Positions 48,603-56,836 of a stretch of DNA of 64,000 nucleotides are shown piece by piece. The stretch comes from Verrucomicrobiota bacterium (GTDB lineage: Bacteria > Verrucomicrobiota > Verrucomicrobiia > Opitutales > Opitutaceae). The notes beneath the pieces are model-generated. The model ran no database searches. It was not told the origin of the DNA and was given only the letters and a program-made list of their open reading frames with translations. Numbering within the stretch: the stretch's first letter is position 1; each line of letters begins with the position of its first letter. The position numbers were made by a program, and so were the translations under genes. The stretch lies in NCBI GenBank assembly GCA_019510185.1, contig JAEKKV010000012.1:62001-126000 (forward strand), in the 5' to 3' direction.

Positions 48603-48907
48603 AGACTGGCGGCGTTCGTACGGCACGCGGGATTGTCACGCGAATGGCACCGATTCCGTTGCAACTTTTTCCTTCCGGATGCGTCTGAGGAGATGGTTCT
48701 GGTGGTGTGTTTCCCTGGCGGAAACCAAGTTCGAAGAAAGTCTAGTGCTGGAAAAGCGGGCCGTGTGGTGCGGCCCGCTTTATTTTTTCCACCGCGCGCC
48801 TTGCAATGATCGGGCAAGCGCCGAACTTTTCTTCAGATGGCCCGAGTCTTGCATGGACATCCGACGTTTCGCGTGCAGGCTTTATTCACAAGTTATCCAC
48901 CACCTAA
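48603..48907 (+). other. 305-bp spacer with a strong terminator and possible small RNA
   Basis: No credible protein gene is seen. The notable element is a long perfect stem at 48753-48780 (AAAGCGGGCCG / CGGCCCGCTT, 7-nt loop) with a T run to 48788, which would end plus-strand transcription 150 bp after the 107-aa gene. A small hairpin (GTTTCC/GGAAAC, about 48708-48724) lies upstream. The distance from the stop codon leaves room for a small RNA, but no known family could be recognised. Confidence 0.4.
48753..48788 (+). terminator. Rho-independent terminator
   Basis: Perfect GC-rich inverted repeat of about 10 bp (AAGCGGGCCG with CGGCCCGCTT) with a 7-nt loop, followed by TA and six T. It is the strongest terminator-like hairpin in the window and lies upstream of the PhoH-family gene. 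Confidence 0.85.
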
Positions 48908-50467
48908 ATGGAACACCTGAGCGGGGCGATCGCCCCTAAACCGCAGCTCAAGGTCTCTGCAAAGGCGAAGACCTTTGTCTTGGACACCAACGTCCTCCTC
49001 CACGACCCGCAGTCGATTTTTAAATTCGAGGACAACAACCTGGCCATACCGGTCGAGGTTTTGGAAGAACTGGATGCCATCAAAACCGAGCAGTCCACCG
49101 AGCGAGGCCGCAATGCCCGTCGTGTGCACCGCATCCTTTCCGAACTCCTGCCCGACTCCCGGTCGATGCATGAGGGCGTGAAGCTGGAAAATGGCGGCAC
49201 CCTGTCGATCATCATCAACCCCTACATGGCGGATCCCGCGTTGCGCGACGCTCCGCTCATGCAAAAATTGCGGGCGGTCCTTTCCGATTTCGGCAAGAAG
49301 GACAACCGCATCATCGCCGCGGCGCTTTTCGTGCAGGAAAGCTACCCGCCGCCCACCATCCTGGTGACCAAGGACGTCAACGTCGCCCTCAAGGCGCGCG
49401 CCGTCGGGCTCGAGGCCCAGGATTATCTCAACGACAAGGTACCCGAGGAGTTCGACGAAAATTCCTATCGCGAGATTCCGGTCACCATTTACGAGATTCA
49501 GCGCTTCTGCTCCGAGGGCGAGTTCGACATCGGGAAGGACGTCGCCAAGACGCTTCATCTCAACGAATACGTCCTGCTCCGTTCCAACGAGGGCAAGACC
49601 ATGCCGGCGCGGTATTATGGCGAGGGCCTGGTCAAGCGCTTGCGGATCCCCGAAAGCATCAAGGCTCCCGGCGGCATTTCGATTCGCGCGCGCAATCTGG
49701 AGCAGCAGTTCTTCATGGACGCGCTGCTCGACGATTCCATCTCGCTCATCACCTGCTTCGGTAAGGCGGGCACGGGCAAGACGCTGCTCTCCATCGGTTG
49801 CGCGCTCCACCAGACGCACGATGACCGCTCGCTCTACGACGGCCTCTCGATCTCCCGTCCGGTCATCGCGCTCGGCAAGGACATCGGCTTTCTCCCCGGT
49901 ACCTTGGAGGAAAAGATGAAGCCTTGGCTTCAGCCTTACTTTGACGCGCTGGAAGTGCTCATGCCCTCCAAGCCCGCCAAGGAGCCGCAGTTTGCCGCCA
50001 AGAAGGTCTCCAAGAAGCACAAGAAAAACCAACCCAGCGCGCTGGAAGTTTCGCGCAGCGAGTCCGTTTCCAGCCATGGCGGCGGCAATGGCCATTCCGG
50101 CGGCGGTGGTGGTGGCGGCGCGGCGCCCATCAAGCCCTACGAGCGTCTCATCAAGAGTGGTCTCGTCGAGGTGGAGGCGCTGTGCTTCATCCGCGGCCGG
50201 TCGATCGCCCGCCGGTTCTTCATCCTCGATGAGGCCCAGCAGCTCACGCCGCACGAGGTGAAAACCGTGATCACCCGCATCTCCGAAGGATCGAAGATCG
50301 TGCTCATCGGCGATCCGGCGCAGATCGACAATCCCTACGTCGACTCGCGCAGCAACGGCCTCGTTTATTGCTACAATCGCATGAAAGGCCATGCGATCTC
50401 CGCCCATGTCAAGCTGACCAAAGGCGAACGCTCCAAGCTCGCCGAACTGGCGGCCGACTTGTTGTAA
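48908..50467 (+). CDS. PhoH family protein (PIN-PhoH, PhoH2-type)
   Basis: A 519-residue fusion of an N-terminal PIN nuclease domain (about 20-165: KTFVLDTNVLLHDP, LPVEVLEELDAI-type acidic residues, DNRIIAAAL and TKDVNVALKARAVG) with a C-terminal PhoH ATPase (about 250-519). Walker A is GKAGTGKT (285-292), Walker B is FILDEAQQ (Asp441), and GDPAQIDNP follows. Such proteins unwind and cleave RNA in an ATP-dependent way. A Gly/Ser/Lys-rich insertion (about residues 355-407, including HGGGNGHSGGGGGGG) splits the ATPase domain. It stands alone, followed by a terminator. Confidence 0.93.
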   Translation: MEHLSGAIAPKPQLKVSAKAKTFVLDTNVLLHDPQSIFKFEDNNLAIPVEVLEELDAIKTEQSTERGRNARRVHRILSELLPDSRSMHEGVKLENGGTLSIIINPYMADPALRDAPLMQKLRAVLSDFGKKDNRIIAAALFVQESYPPPTILVTKDVNVALKARAVGLEAQDYLNDKVPEEFDENSYREIPVTIYEIQRFCSEGEFDIGKDVAKTLHLNEYVLLRSNEGKTMPARYYGEGLVKRLRIPESIKAPGGISIRARNLEQQFFMDALLDDSISLITCFGKAGTGKTLLSIGCALHQTHDDRSLYDGLSISRPVIALGKDIGFLPGTLEEKMKPWLQPYFDALEVLMPSKPAKEPQFAAKKVSKKHKKNQPSALEVSRSESVSSHGGGNGHSGGGGGGGAAPIKPYERLIKSGLVEVEALCFIRGRSIARRFFILDEAQQLTPHEVKTVITRISEGSKIVLIGDPAQIDNPYVDSRSNGLVYCYNRMKGHAISAHVKLTKGERSKLAELAADLL

Positions 50468-50503
50468 GCGCGTTCGGCACCCGCCTTGGGAATCGCTCCA
50501 AGC

Positions 50504-50537
50504 AAAACGCCCGCCCTCGAAAGAGGCGGGCGTTTTT
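50504..50537. terminator. Bidirectional Rho-independent terminator
   Basis: AAAACGCCCGCC and GGCGGGCGTTTTT pair around a 9-nt loop, with A and T runs on both sides. It sits between the convergent PhoH-family gene (ends 50467) and the DUF6580 gene (ends 50561), and can serve both. Confidence 0.9.
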
Positions 50538-50560
50538 GCGTACCGAACCGAAAGAGAAAA

Positions 50561-51148
50561 TCAGGCGCGGGCGTGAGCCTTGGCGTGTCCCAGCAGGCTG
50601 GGCCGGCCGGCGCGAAGCGCGGCGTATTCCATCGTGAGCGCAAACACTCCGGTGAAGAGGAGGTCGCTGACAAAGGTGTTGCGGAAAAAGAGCAGGGTTG
50701 GCGCGAACTCAAGATGGCCGACCGTCAGCGCCTGCCACCAACCGGCCGGGGTTTTGGCGTAGTAGGCGTCCACGGCCCAGGTGGCGGTGTTGGTCGCGAG
50801 GTAGAAGACCACCGCTCCGCCGAGGGCGCCGCTGAAGAGGTTCAGCCAGTTTTTATGGCGGGCCACGATCGCACCAAGGCCGAGGGCGGAGGCGAAGCAG
50901 GCGGTCCGCACTATCGCGCCCGTGAGGTCCCATGTGTAGCCGAGCTGGGTGGCGTAGTAGTGGTTGAGGTAAAGGTCGGACAGACTGAGCGCGGCGAATG
51001 GCACCGCCCACAGCCAACGCGAGCGAAAGTAAACCGCGCCGCAAAAGGCCAGAGCCATGAGCGGGGAGAAGTTCACCAGCCCGGGATTCGAAACGGCGAT
51101 GACACGATAGACCGTGGCAAAAAGAATGAGTGTGATCGCAAGAGGCAT
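50561..51148 (-). CDS. DUF6580 family integral membrane protein
   Basis: A 195-residue protein with about five to six transmembrane helices (LAITLILFATVYRVI; LVNFSPLMALAFCGAVYF; WLWAVPFAALSLSDLYL; LTGAIVRTACFASALGLGAIV; LFSGALGGAVVFYLATNTATWAV; FVSDLLFTGVFALTMEY). The polar loop with NHYYATQLGY and the helix-end NFSPL are conserved in the family as I recall it. Function is unknown; it may be a small transporter component resembling the ECF S-component topology. The start could be 51166 or 51148. It shares a terminator with the PhoH-family gene. Confidence 0.72.
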   Translation of the reverse strand: MPLAITLILFATVYRVIAVSNPGLVNFSPLMALAFCGAVYFRSRWLWAVPFAALSLSDLYLNHYYATQLGYTWDLTGAIVRTACFASALGLGAIVARHKNWLNLFSGALGGAVVFYLATNTATWAVDAYYAKTPAGWWQALTVGHLEFAPTLLFFRNTFVSDLLFTGVFALTMEYAALRAGRPSLLGHAKAHARA

Positions 51149-51214
51149 GATGGCGGACAGTGGCACGCTGCTCTGCCAAAGACAAGCCCCGCACCGGGAC
51201 GAAAAAAGGGCGAT

Positions 51215-51586
51215 TTATGGGGCCGGATCGTGTCCGGCGCGACTGGCGGCGAGCCATTCGAGGATCATGAGCGTGCGTTCCGCGTCGGGCCGGGCGGTGC
51301 GCGAGGTGAAGTAATGGCAGATGCATTGCCGCGTCACGCCCAAGTGGCGCGCCAGCTGATTGCGCGCGCCGTGCTTTTGGAGATGAGGCGTGCAGGCCTC
51401 GACGAGTGCGGACCAGCGCGGCGCGTCGGCCAGCGTGGCCCGGGTTTGAGTGCGGGCGTTTCTGGCAACGACGGCTTTGCGCTTCTGACGCTGCGCCAAC
51501 GCCTCTTTGACGAGTGCCTCCGAGGCCGAAATCACAGCCTCCAACGGTTCGGCTGCCGGATGCAGAGCGGAGTGTTTGACGGACAT
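51215..51586 (-). CDS. Helix-turn-helix domain protein (putative regulator)
   Basis: A 123-residue protein. A helical basic region (residues 15-45, VKEALAQRQKRKAVVARNARTQTRATL) precedes a helix-turn-helix (about 62-103): ACTPHLQKHGARNQLARHLGVTRQCICHYFTSRTARPDAERTLMILEWLAA. The recognition helix is GVTRQCICHYFTS. A 14-bp perfect inverted repeat lies 23 bp upstream (51609-51643), which would suit autoregulation. The frame stays open 36 bp further upstream into that repeat. I cannot name the family. Confidence 0.7.
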   Translation of the reverse strand: MSVKHSALHPAAEPLEAVISASEALVKEALAQRQKRKAVVARNARTQTRATLADAPRWSALVEACTPHLQKHGARNQLARHLGVTRQCICHYFTSRTARPDAERTLMILEWLAASRAGHDPAP

Positions 51587-51608
51587 GCCCCGACACGATC
51601 TCGGCCCG

Positions 51609-51643
51609 ACCCCATCAGTCAATGATTACTTGACTGATGGGGT
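51609..51643. promoter_or_regulatory. Perfect 14-bp inverted repeat upstream of the HTH gene
   Basis: ACCCCATCAGTCAA, a 7-nt loop and TTGACTGATGGGGT form a perfect dyad. It lies 23-57 bp upstream of the HTH protein start. There is no T run after either arm, so a terminator for the adenosyltransferase gene (ends 51679) is less likely than an operator. Confidence 0.55.
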
Positions 51644-51678
51644 TGGGGAGTGGCGGGGGAACTTGGCGGGGGGCGCGG

Positions 51679-52209
51679 TCAGGGCTGCTCGGCTTGGCGG
51701 GCGAGGAGCCAGAGGAGGTCGGAGGCGCGGTTGACGTAATGGAGCAGCAGCGGCCGCACGGTCCGGCCGTGGGCGGGGAGCGCCACGAGGCGGCGCTCGG
51801 CGCGGCGGGCGGTGGTGCGGGCGAGGTCGAGGGCGGCGGCGTGGGGGTTGGCCCCGGGCGTGGCCCAGCCGGTGAAGCTGATTTTTTGCGCCTCGATCAG
51901 GGCCACCGCGGCATCGAGCCGGGCGAGATCGGCTTCGGAGATGCGTTCGAATTTCGAGGCGGCGTAGCGCGCGGCGTCGGCTTCGGCGCACGCGAGTTCG
52001 CCCATGAGTGCGACGAGATTATGCTGGATCTGCTCAAGCTCGGCGCGGCGGACGGCGTCGGGGCAGGTGGCCTTGGCGAAACCAAGCGCGGCGTTTAATT
52101 CGTCGAAGGCGCCCACCGCCTCGATTTGCGGGTGATCCTTCGGCACGCGCTGGCCATAGAGCAGGCTGGTGGTGCCGTCATCACCGGTGCGGGTTGCGAT
52201 GGAGGACAT
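51679..52209 (-). CDS. Cob(I)yrinic acid a,c-diamide adenosyltransferase, PduO type
   Basis: A 176-residue PduO-type ATP:corrinoid adenosyltransferase, at normal length. Typical segments are the N-terminal TRTGDDGTTSLLYG (ATP-binding loop), VGAFDELNAALGFAKA, and the C-terminal helix NRASDLLWLLAR with RRAERRLVAL before it. It makes adenosylcobalamin from reduced cobalamin. With metH and the riboswitch-associated receptor it indicates cobalamin use by this organism. It has no adenosylcobalamin-dependent enzyme next to it in this window. The next gene upstream on the same strand is the LA_2272-type protein, with a terminator between. Confidence 0.93.
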   Translation of the reverse strand: MSSIATRTGDDGTTSLLYGQRVPKDHPQIEAVGAFDELNAALGFAKATCPDAVRRAELEQIQHNLVALMGELACAEADAARYAASKFERISEADLARLDAAVALIEAQKISFTGWATPGANPHAAALDLARTTARRAERRLVALPAHGRTVRPLLLHYVNRASDLLWLLARQAEQP

Positions 52210-52278
52210 GCGCCAAAGCTGGCCGGCGGCAAAGAATGTTCAATCTTCGACCGCCGCGCATCCCCCGGAGGCGTTCAC

Positions 52279-52311
52279 AAAAAAGCCCCGGAGGCCGAAG
52301 CTTCCGGGGCG
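52279..52311 (-). terminator. Rho-independent terminator after the LA_2272-like gene
   Basis: On the minus strand GCCCCGGAAGC / GCCTCCGGGGC pairs and is followed by TTTTTT. It lies between the surface-repeat gene (ends 52339) and the adenosyltransferase gene. Confidence 0.85.
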
Positions 52312-52338
52312 TGTAGCGCTGATGATGCGCTCAGAGGA

Positions 52339-52938
52339 TCAGAAGCCGACGTTGATAAAGGGGAAAACCTTCGGGAGCGGCTTGAATTCATCCCACTCGC
52401 GAGAGTTGACCTGATTCCAGAGGCCGATCTGCAGGCCCTTGAGGGTTTCGGCGTAGTTGATGAAGCCGAGCTGAACGCCGGTCACATGCCGGGCGGCATT
52501 GATGATGCCCAACTGCACGCCGGTGAGATCGGCGTTGTCCACGTTGATCCAGTTCACGAGACCGCTCTGCAAGCCGGTGAGCGAAGCTTGGGAAACGTTG
52601 ATCCATCCCGCCTGCCAGCCGACGACCGCGCCTTCGGTGTAATTGACGAGACCCCATTGCACGCCGTGGGTGGTGCCGCCGACATGATTGTAGAGCGTGA
52701 ACAAACCGCCCAAGCCGACGAAGTCGCCCGTGGTCGAATGGGCAAAGCCGATGTCGAGGCCGGTGACGTTTCTGTTTTCGCCGTAGATCTGCAGGCGGAT
52801 GCCGGACACATCTGCGGTGGCGGGCACGAGCTGGGGCTCGGGAGCCCAAAGCGAAGCCTGAAAGAAGGCGTCGGCACGGGCGGTGATGGCGGCGGTGCTG
52901 AGGAGGGCCAGAACGGACAGGGTTTTGACGAGTTTCAT
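52339..52938 (-). CDS. Exported LA_2272-type surface repeat protein
   Basis: A 199-residue protein with a signal peptide (MKLVKTLSVLALLSTAAITARADA). The remainder is built from short degenerate repeats of the form GxQxGxxNxA, about 19-22 residues each: GVQWGLVNYTEGAVVGWQAGWINVSQASLTGLQSGLVNWINVDNADLTGVQLGIINAARHVTGVQLGFINYAETLKGLQIGLWNQV. This pattern matches the LA_2272 surface repeat described in Leptospira and predicts a beta-solenoid or barrel-like surface structure. The start at 52938 sits at the signal peptide. It probably faces the periplasm or cell surface; function unknown. Confidence 0.78.
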   Translation of the reverse strand: MKLVKTLSVLALLSTAAITARADAFFQASLWAPEPQLVPATADVSGIRLQIYGENRNVTGLDIGFAHSTTGDFVGLGGLFTLYNHVGGTTHGVQWGLVNYTEGAVVGWQAGWINVSQASLTGLQSGLVNWINVDNADLTGVQLGIINAARHVTGVQLGFINYAETLKGLQIGLWNQVNSREWDEFKPLPKVFPFINVGF

Positions 52939-53139
52939 GGGTTGGGTTTGTGGGTCAGGAACGCAGAAGCACGCTCCACGGGCCAAGTTAGTCTTGGAAT
53001 GAGTAAGTGCACGCTATTTTCATCTAACTCCGAGTAAGCTGCGTGTGAAAATGAACATGCTTGGCCAAGCGGACAGGGGAATCCTTCCGCGGTTCACCCG
53101 GCTATCACCGCTTCCGGAAAATCAGCAGCGGCGAGGTAA

Positions 53140-53712
53140 CTAACCTGATTTGGCCGTCGCTTCGCGGGTTTCTTTGGCGAGGGCGCGGATGTTTTTTTCC
53201 AAGGAGGCCCGGACTTTTTTCTCCATCCGGTCGATGAACAGCGTGCCGTTCAGGTGATCGACTTCGTGCTGGATGCAACGGGAGAGGAGGTCGTCGCACA
53301 CGAGCACATGGGCTACGCCCTGCAAATCCTGATAGGTCACCCGAATGGCATCGGGCCGGATCACGTCGCCACGGATGTCGGGAAACGACAGGCAGCCTTC
53401 CTCGTAAACGAATTCTTCGGAGGGCAAAAAGACGATCTCGGGGTTCACCAGCGCGAACGGCATGAAGAGTTCCTTCGGCGGTTTCGCGCCATCAAGCTCC
53501 CACTTGAAATCGGCCGAGGCGTTGCGCAGGTCGACCACGCACAGTTGGATCGCCTGGCCGACCTGCTGGGCGGCCAGCCCGATGCCGTTGGCGGTGTGCA
53601 TCGTGGCGATCATCTGCTCGGCGAGGCGGGCGAGGGACGCGTCGAAGGCCGTGACGCGGGCGCCTTTTTTGCGCAGAACAGGATCGTTGTAATGAACAAT
53701 TGGCAGGGCCAT
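53140..53712 (-). CDS. def: Peptide deformylase
   Basis: A 190-residue peptide deformylase. All three motifs are intact: GIGLAAQQ (43-50), EGCLS (105-109, metal ligand Cys107) and HEVDH (149-153). It removes the formyl group from nascent N-terminal methionine. Length and motif spacing fit the bacterial type; the ~18 residues between LDGAKPPKELF and FALVNPEI slightly exceed the E. coli form. The start at 53712 (MALPIVHYND) is clear. It is divergent from the large membrane protein gene at 53780. Confidence 0.95.
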   Translation of the reverse strand: MALPIVHYNDPVLRKKGARVTAFDASLARLAEQMIATMHTANGIGLAAQQVGQAIQLCVVDLRNASADFKWELDGAKPPKELFMPFALVNPEIVFLPSEEFVYEEGCLSFPDIRGDVIRPDAIRVTYQDLQGVAHVLVCDDLLSRCIQHEVDHLNGTLFIDRMEKKVRASLEKNIRALAKETREATAKSG

Positions 53713-53779
53713 GGGTCGTTGAGTGACCGTGAAACGTGGATTTGCCACCCACGTCCGGCAACCGAATACTGCGTCTTCC

Positions 53780-55438
53780 ATGAGCAATGCCCTCAACCTC
53801 CGTGCCTGGCCGGTTTTTGCGTGGTTGCTCGCGGGAGTTGCGTTCGCGATCACGGCTTGGTTGGTGCCCGTGAATTTGAAATCCGTCACGCCGCCGCTGC
53901 TCCGGGAAGCCGGTGCGGGCACGCTGTCGGTCGCGCAGCTCGGTCGTCAGCTGGTCGATGCGGAGAAACCCGGTCCGGCCGCGTTTGCGCTGGCCACCGC
54001 CCGGGGAGTGGCCGATCCCGGCGCCACCTTGCTGGCCTCTGCCCTCGATCAGGCGCAGAAGCGCCAGCCCGAGCTGGTTCCTTGGGGCGGCTGGGATCCG
54101 TTTCTCGACCCGTTGTTCAACCTGAAGGAGAACACCGGCCGGCATGCGAGCACGCCGGTGCTGGCTTTTTTCATCACCGCAAAAGCGCGTTCCGATCTGC
54201 GTGCCTACCTCGCCAACTCCCGTTCGCAAGGCGTGCAGCAACTCCTGCGTTTGCGCGGGCTGGACCGCACCGGGCGTTTTGTGCCGGCCTCCCGTCCGGG
54301 TGGCCAGACTCTTGATGCGATCGTTCTGCTCACCGCGCTGCTCTACCAAGGCGAACATTTTTCCGCGCCCTTGCAGCGCGAGCTGCGCGGCCTCGCCGAC
54401 ACGGCGGTGCAGCAGCAGGAGCTCGGCGGACTCGAGCCGGTTTTTCTAGACCTGCTTTCTCTCGGCCGGCGGCTCAACTGGATCCAGCTCTGCGAACTCC
54501 TGCGCGTGACCGACAGCGTCAAGACCATCAGCGAATTTGCGCAACTCGCCCGCGCCACGCCCGACGATCTGCCGCTCATGTACAGCGCTGCGCTGCTTTC
54601 CGACTCCGCCGATGGCGTGGCCACTTACCTTCTGCGCTACGGTCGCGCCGGCGTGGCGGATCTCAAGTTCGCGCTCTCCTTCGGCGAAGGTGCGGTGAGC
54701 CAGCTCCTGCTGCGCCAGGTTCCGATCAACCGCCAGGCCGCGCCCTCCTTTGGCCCGGTGACGGTGGTGGCGTTGGTTTATCCCCGGCTCGCCCTGGCCG
54801 CCAAATATCTCGGCTTTCTCCTTGGAGCTTTTTGCTTGTTTCGCGGTCTGGAGAATATGCTGTTCGCTCCGTCGGGGAATTCCTCGCTCCCCCGGCTCAA
54901 GAGCGGCGTGCTGGCGGTGCTCACCGCGGGTATCCTCATCCTCGCCACCGAGCCCTTTCTGATCAACCCTGCGCCTCCCTCCGAATTTCAGCTCAAGCTC
55001 TCCGTCCCCGTTCTCGCCAACCTCTCCGATCCCGCCTCGCTCACGCACAAGGAACCCACGCTCACCATGGACACCACCACGCTCCTCTCCATCGGCTTCT
55101 TCGCCCTTCTGCAGATCGGCATGTATCTTCTGTGCCTTGCCAAGATGCGGGAGATCGACCTCCAGCGGATCCCGTCGCTGCTCAAATTACGGCTGATGGA
55201 AAACGAGGAAAACCTTTTCGACGGCGGTCTTTATATCGGCATCGCCGGCACGGCCGCCGCGCTCGTGCTCCAGGTGCTCAAGGTCATTGAGCCCAACCTG
55301 CTCGCCGCCTATTCATCGAACCTCTTCGGCATCACCTGCGTCGCCATGGTCAAGATCCGGCATGTGCGACCCTTCAAGCGTCGTCTCATTTTGGAAAGCC
55401 AAGTCGTGGCCGAGTCTGAGAAACCAGCCGGCGTGTAA
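53780..55438 (+). CDS. Polytopic membrane protein of unknown function
   Basis: A 552-residue protein. An N-terminal helix (about 10-30, VFAWLLAGVAFAITAWLVPV) precedes a long soluble, probably periplasmic, region (about 35-310; helical, rich in Leu/Ala/Arg, e.g. LRGLADTAVQQQELGGLEPVFLDLLSLGRR). Four or five helices follow (about 325-350, 365-385, 440-462, 480-500 and 505-525), then a basic tail. No recognised motif is present. It precedes the coiled-coil/protease-like gene by 18 bp on the same strand, so the two form a probable operon. The ATG at 53780 is 57 bp after a possible upstream start. Confidence 0.7.
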   Translation: MSNALNLRAWPVFAWLLAGVAFAITAWLVPVNLKSVTPPLLREAGAGTLSVAQLGRQLVDAEKPGPAAFALATARGVADPGATLLASALDQAQKRQPELVPWGGWDPFLDPLFNLKENTGRHASTPVLAFFITAKARSDLRAYLANSRSQGVQQLLRLRGLDRTGRFVPASRPGGQTLDAIVLLTALLYQGEHFSAPLQRELRGLADTAVQQQELGGLEPVFLDLLSLGRRLNWIQLCELLRVTDSVKTISEFAQLARATPDDLPLMYSAALLSDSADGVATYLLRYGRAGVADLKFALSFGEGAVSQLLLRQVPINRQAAPSFGPVTVVALVYPRLALAAKYLGFLLGAFCLFRGLENMLFAPSGNSSLPRLKSGVLAVLTAGILILATEPFLINPAPPSEFQLKLSVPVLANLSDPASLTHKEPTLTMDTTTLLSIGFFALLQIGMYLLCLAKMREIDLQRIPSLLKLRLMENEENLFDGGLYIGIAGTAAALVLQVLKVIEPNLLAAYSSNLFGITCVAMVKIRHVRPFKRRLILESQVVAESEKPAGV

Positions 55439-55456
55439 CCGCGGATTTGTCCGGTC

Positions 55457-56827
55457 GTGAACAAAACCCTCCTCCTCATCATCTGCGATTTTCTGCTGCT
55501 CAACCTGCTGGCTTTGACCAACTGGGAGCGGGCGGAACCGGTGCGTCCTCCGGGCAAGCCACTGCCTTCGGTGCGGTCCTCCGATGTCTCGAGCAAGGAT
55601 GACGATCTCGTTTCGGTGATGAAACTTTCGCTGGAAGACGAGCAGGCCCGCCGCGACCAGCTCTCGCAGCAACTTCAATCGGCGCAGACGACACTGCAGC
55701 AGCGCGAGCAGAACCTGTCCCAAGTTTCCTCCACGCTCGCCGAGACACAGAAGAGCGCCGCCGACCTTTCCCAGAAATACACCGCCGCCGCGCAGGACGC
55801 CACCCTGACCAAGGAACAGCTCGCCAAGCTTCAGCGCGATCTGGAGGAACGCCAGGCCGAGACCGCCCGCCAGAAGGAGCAGCTCGCGGCGCTCGAAAAA
55901 CAGCAGGCCGCTGCCCGCGAAAAAATTGAAAATCTCAATGTCGCGGTCAAAGTGTCCGAGCAGGAGAAGCAGCTCCTGCGCGCCACCGCCGATTCGCTGA
56001 AGACCCAGGTCGAGGCCGAGCGTCAGGATCGCCTCAAGGTGCAGGAGACGACCACGCAGCTTGCCCAAGGCGTCGGTCATCTCGCCGAAAATTCCAGCGC
56101 CCTCACGAAGGAAATCCGCGAAAACCGTCCGATCAATCTGAACGTTCTTTTCAATGATTTCCTCGCCAACCGCGTCTTGACCACGTTTGCGGCGAGCCGC
56201 CCCGGACTGTTCGGATCCATCAACCGCGGCAAGCAGTCCCGCACCGTGTTCGTCACCGACGGCAAAGAGACGGTGGCGTTGCTGCACATCGACGACACAC
56301 CCTTTACCCTCGGCGAAATCGGCTGGGACTGGAACACGCTGCGGGCGGATTTCAGCAAGAGCGGCTACCAAGCCGCCGCGCCTGCGCTTTCGTTTCTTGC
56401 GGTCGATCCACGGGTGGCCGTATTGCCGGTCACGCCGGAACAAGTGGCCGCCTTGGGCGTGAAGCCTTACCAGATCGCACTGGAGCCGTTCAAATTTCCC
56501 GATGCGGTGCTGATCTCAAGCGGTGGCGCGGGCTATGGCGAGGTGCCGTTCAAGCTCGATCCCACCAACCCGAGTTATGTGCGGATGGACAACCGGCTTG
56601 TCCGCCGGCTTTTTGGCGACTTCGCGCCCTCGCGCGGCGATCTGGTGCTTAGCAAGACGGGCGAACTGCTCGGCATCATGGTCAACAGCGACTACTGCGC
56701 GTTGGTGACCAACTTTCTTCCCGCGCAGACGATCCGCACGGGCGACGATCTGGCGAAGCGCCCGACGGGCGACCAGTTCACAGATTTGATCAAGCGCCTT
56801 CACCGGCTGCCGATGCGCCTCCAGTGA
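55457..56827 (+). CDS. Membrane-anchored coiled-coil protein with trypsin-like C-terminal region
   Basis: A 456-residue protein starting at a GTG. An N-terminal hydrophobic helix (MNKTLLLIICDFLLLNLLALTNW) is a membrane anchor or signal. A long coiled coil (about 48-210, rich in Gln/Glu/Leu) follows. The C-terminal ~230 residues (FLANRVLTTFAASRPGLFGSINRG ... RGDLVLSKTGELLGIMVNSDYCALVTNFLPAQTIRTG) look like a degenerate trypsin-like peptidase fold: the end of the GDSGGP-type motif is replaced by RGDLVLSKTGELLGIM, and no catalytic Ser is apparent. Partner of the preceding membrane protein is inferred from the 18-bp gap. Function unknown. Confidence 0.65.
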   Translation: MNKTLLLIICDFLLLNLLALTNWERAEPVRPPGKPLPSVRSSDVSSKDDDLVSVMKLSLEDEQARRDQLSQQLQSAQTTLQQREQNLSQVSSTLAETQKSAADLSQKYTAAAQDATLTKEQLAKLQRDLEERQAETARQKEQLAALEKQQAAAREKIENLNVAVKVSEQEKQLLRATADSLKTQVEAERQDRLKVQETTTQLAQGVGHLAENSSALTKEIRENRPINLNVLFNDFLANRVLTTFAASRPGLFGSINRGKQSRTVFVTDGKETVALLHIDDTPFTLGEIGWDWNTLRADFSKSGYQAAAPALSFLAVDPRVAVLPVTPEQVAALGVKPYQIALEPFKFPDAVLISSGGAGYGEVPFKLDPTNPSYVRMDNRLVRRLFGDFAPSRGDLVLSKTGELLGIMVNSDYCALVTNFLPAQTIRTGDDLAKRPTGDQFTDLIKRLHRLPMRLQ

Positions 56828-56836
56828 TGGGTGGAT

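Noticed and set aside
48603..48907. tRNA, tmRNA, SRP RNA or 6S RNA in the spacer
   Set aside because: I looked for the conserved tRNA arms and the tmRNA and SRP cores and found none.
51609..51643. Terminator for the adenosyltransferase gene
   Set aside because: The perfect hairpin has no T run on the relevant strand and sits right before an HTH gene, so an operator is preferred.
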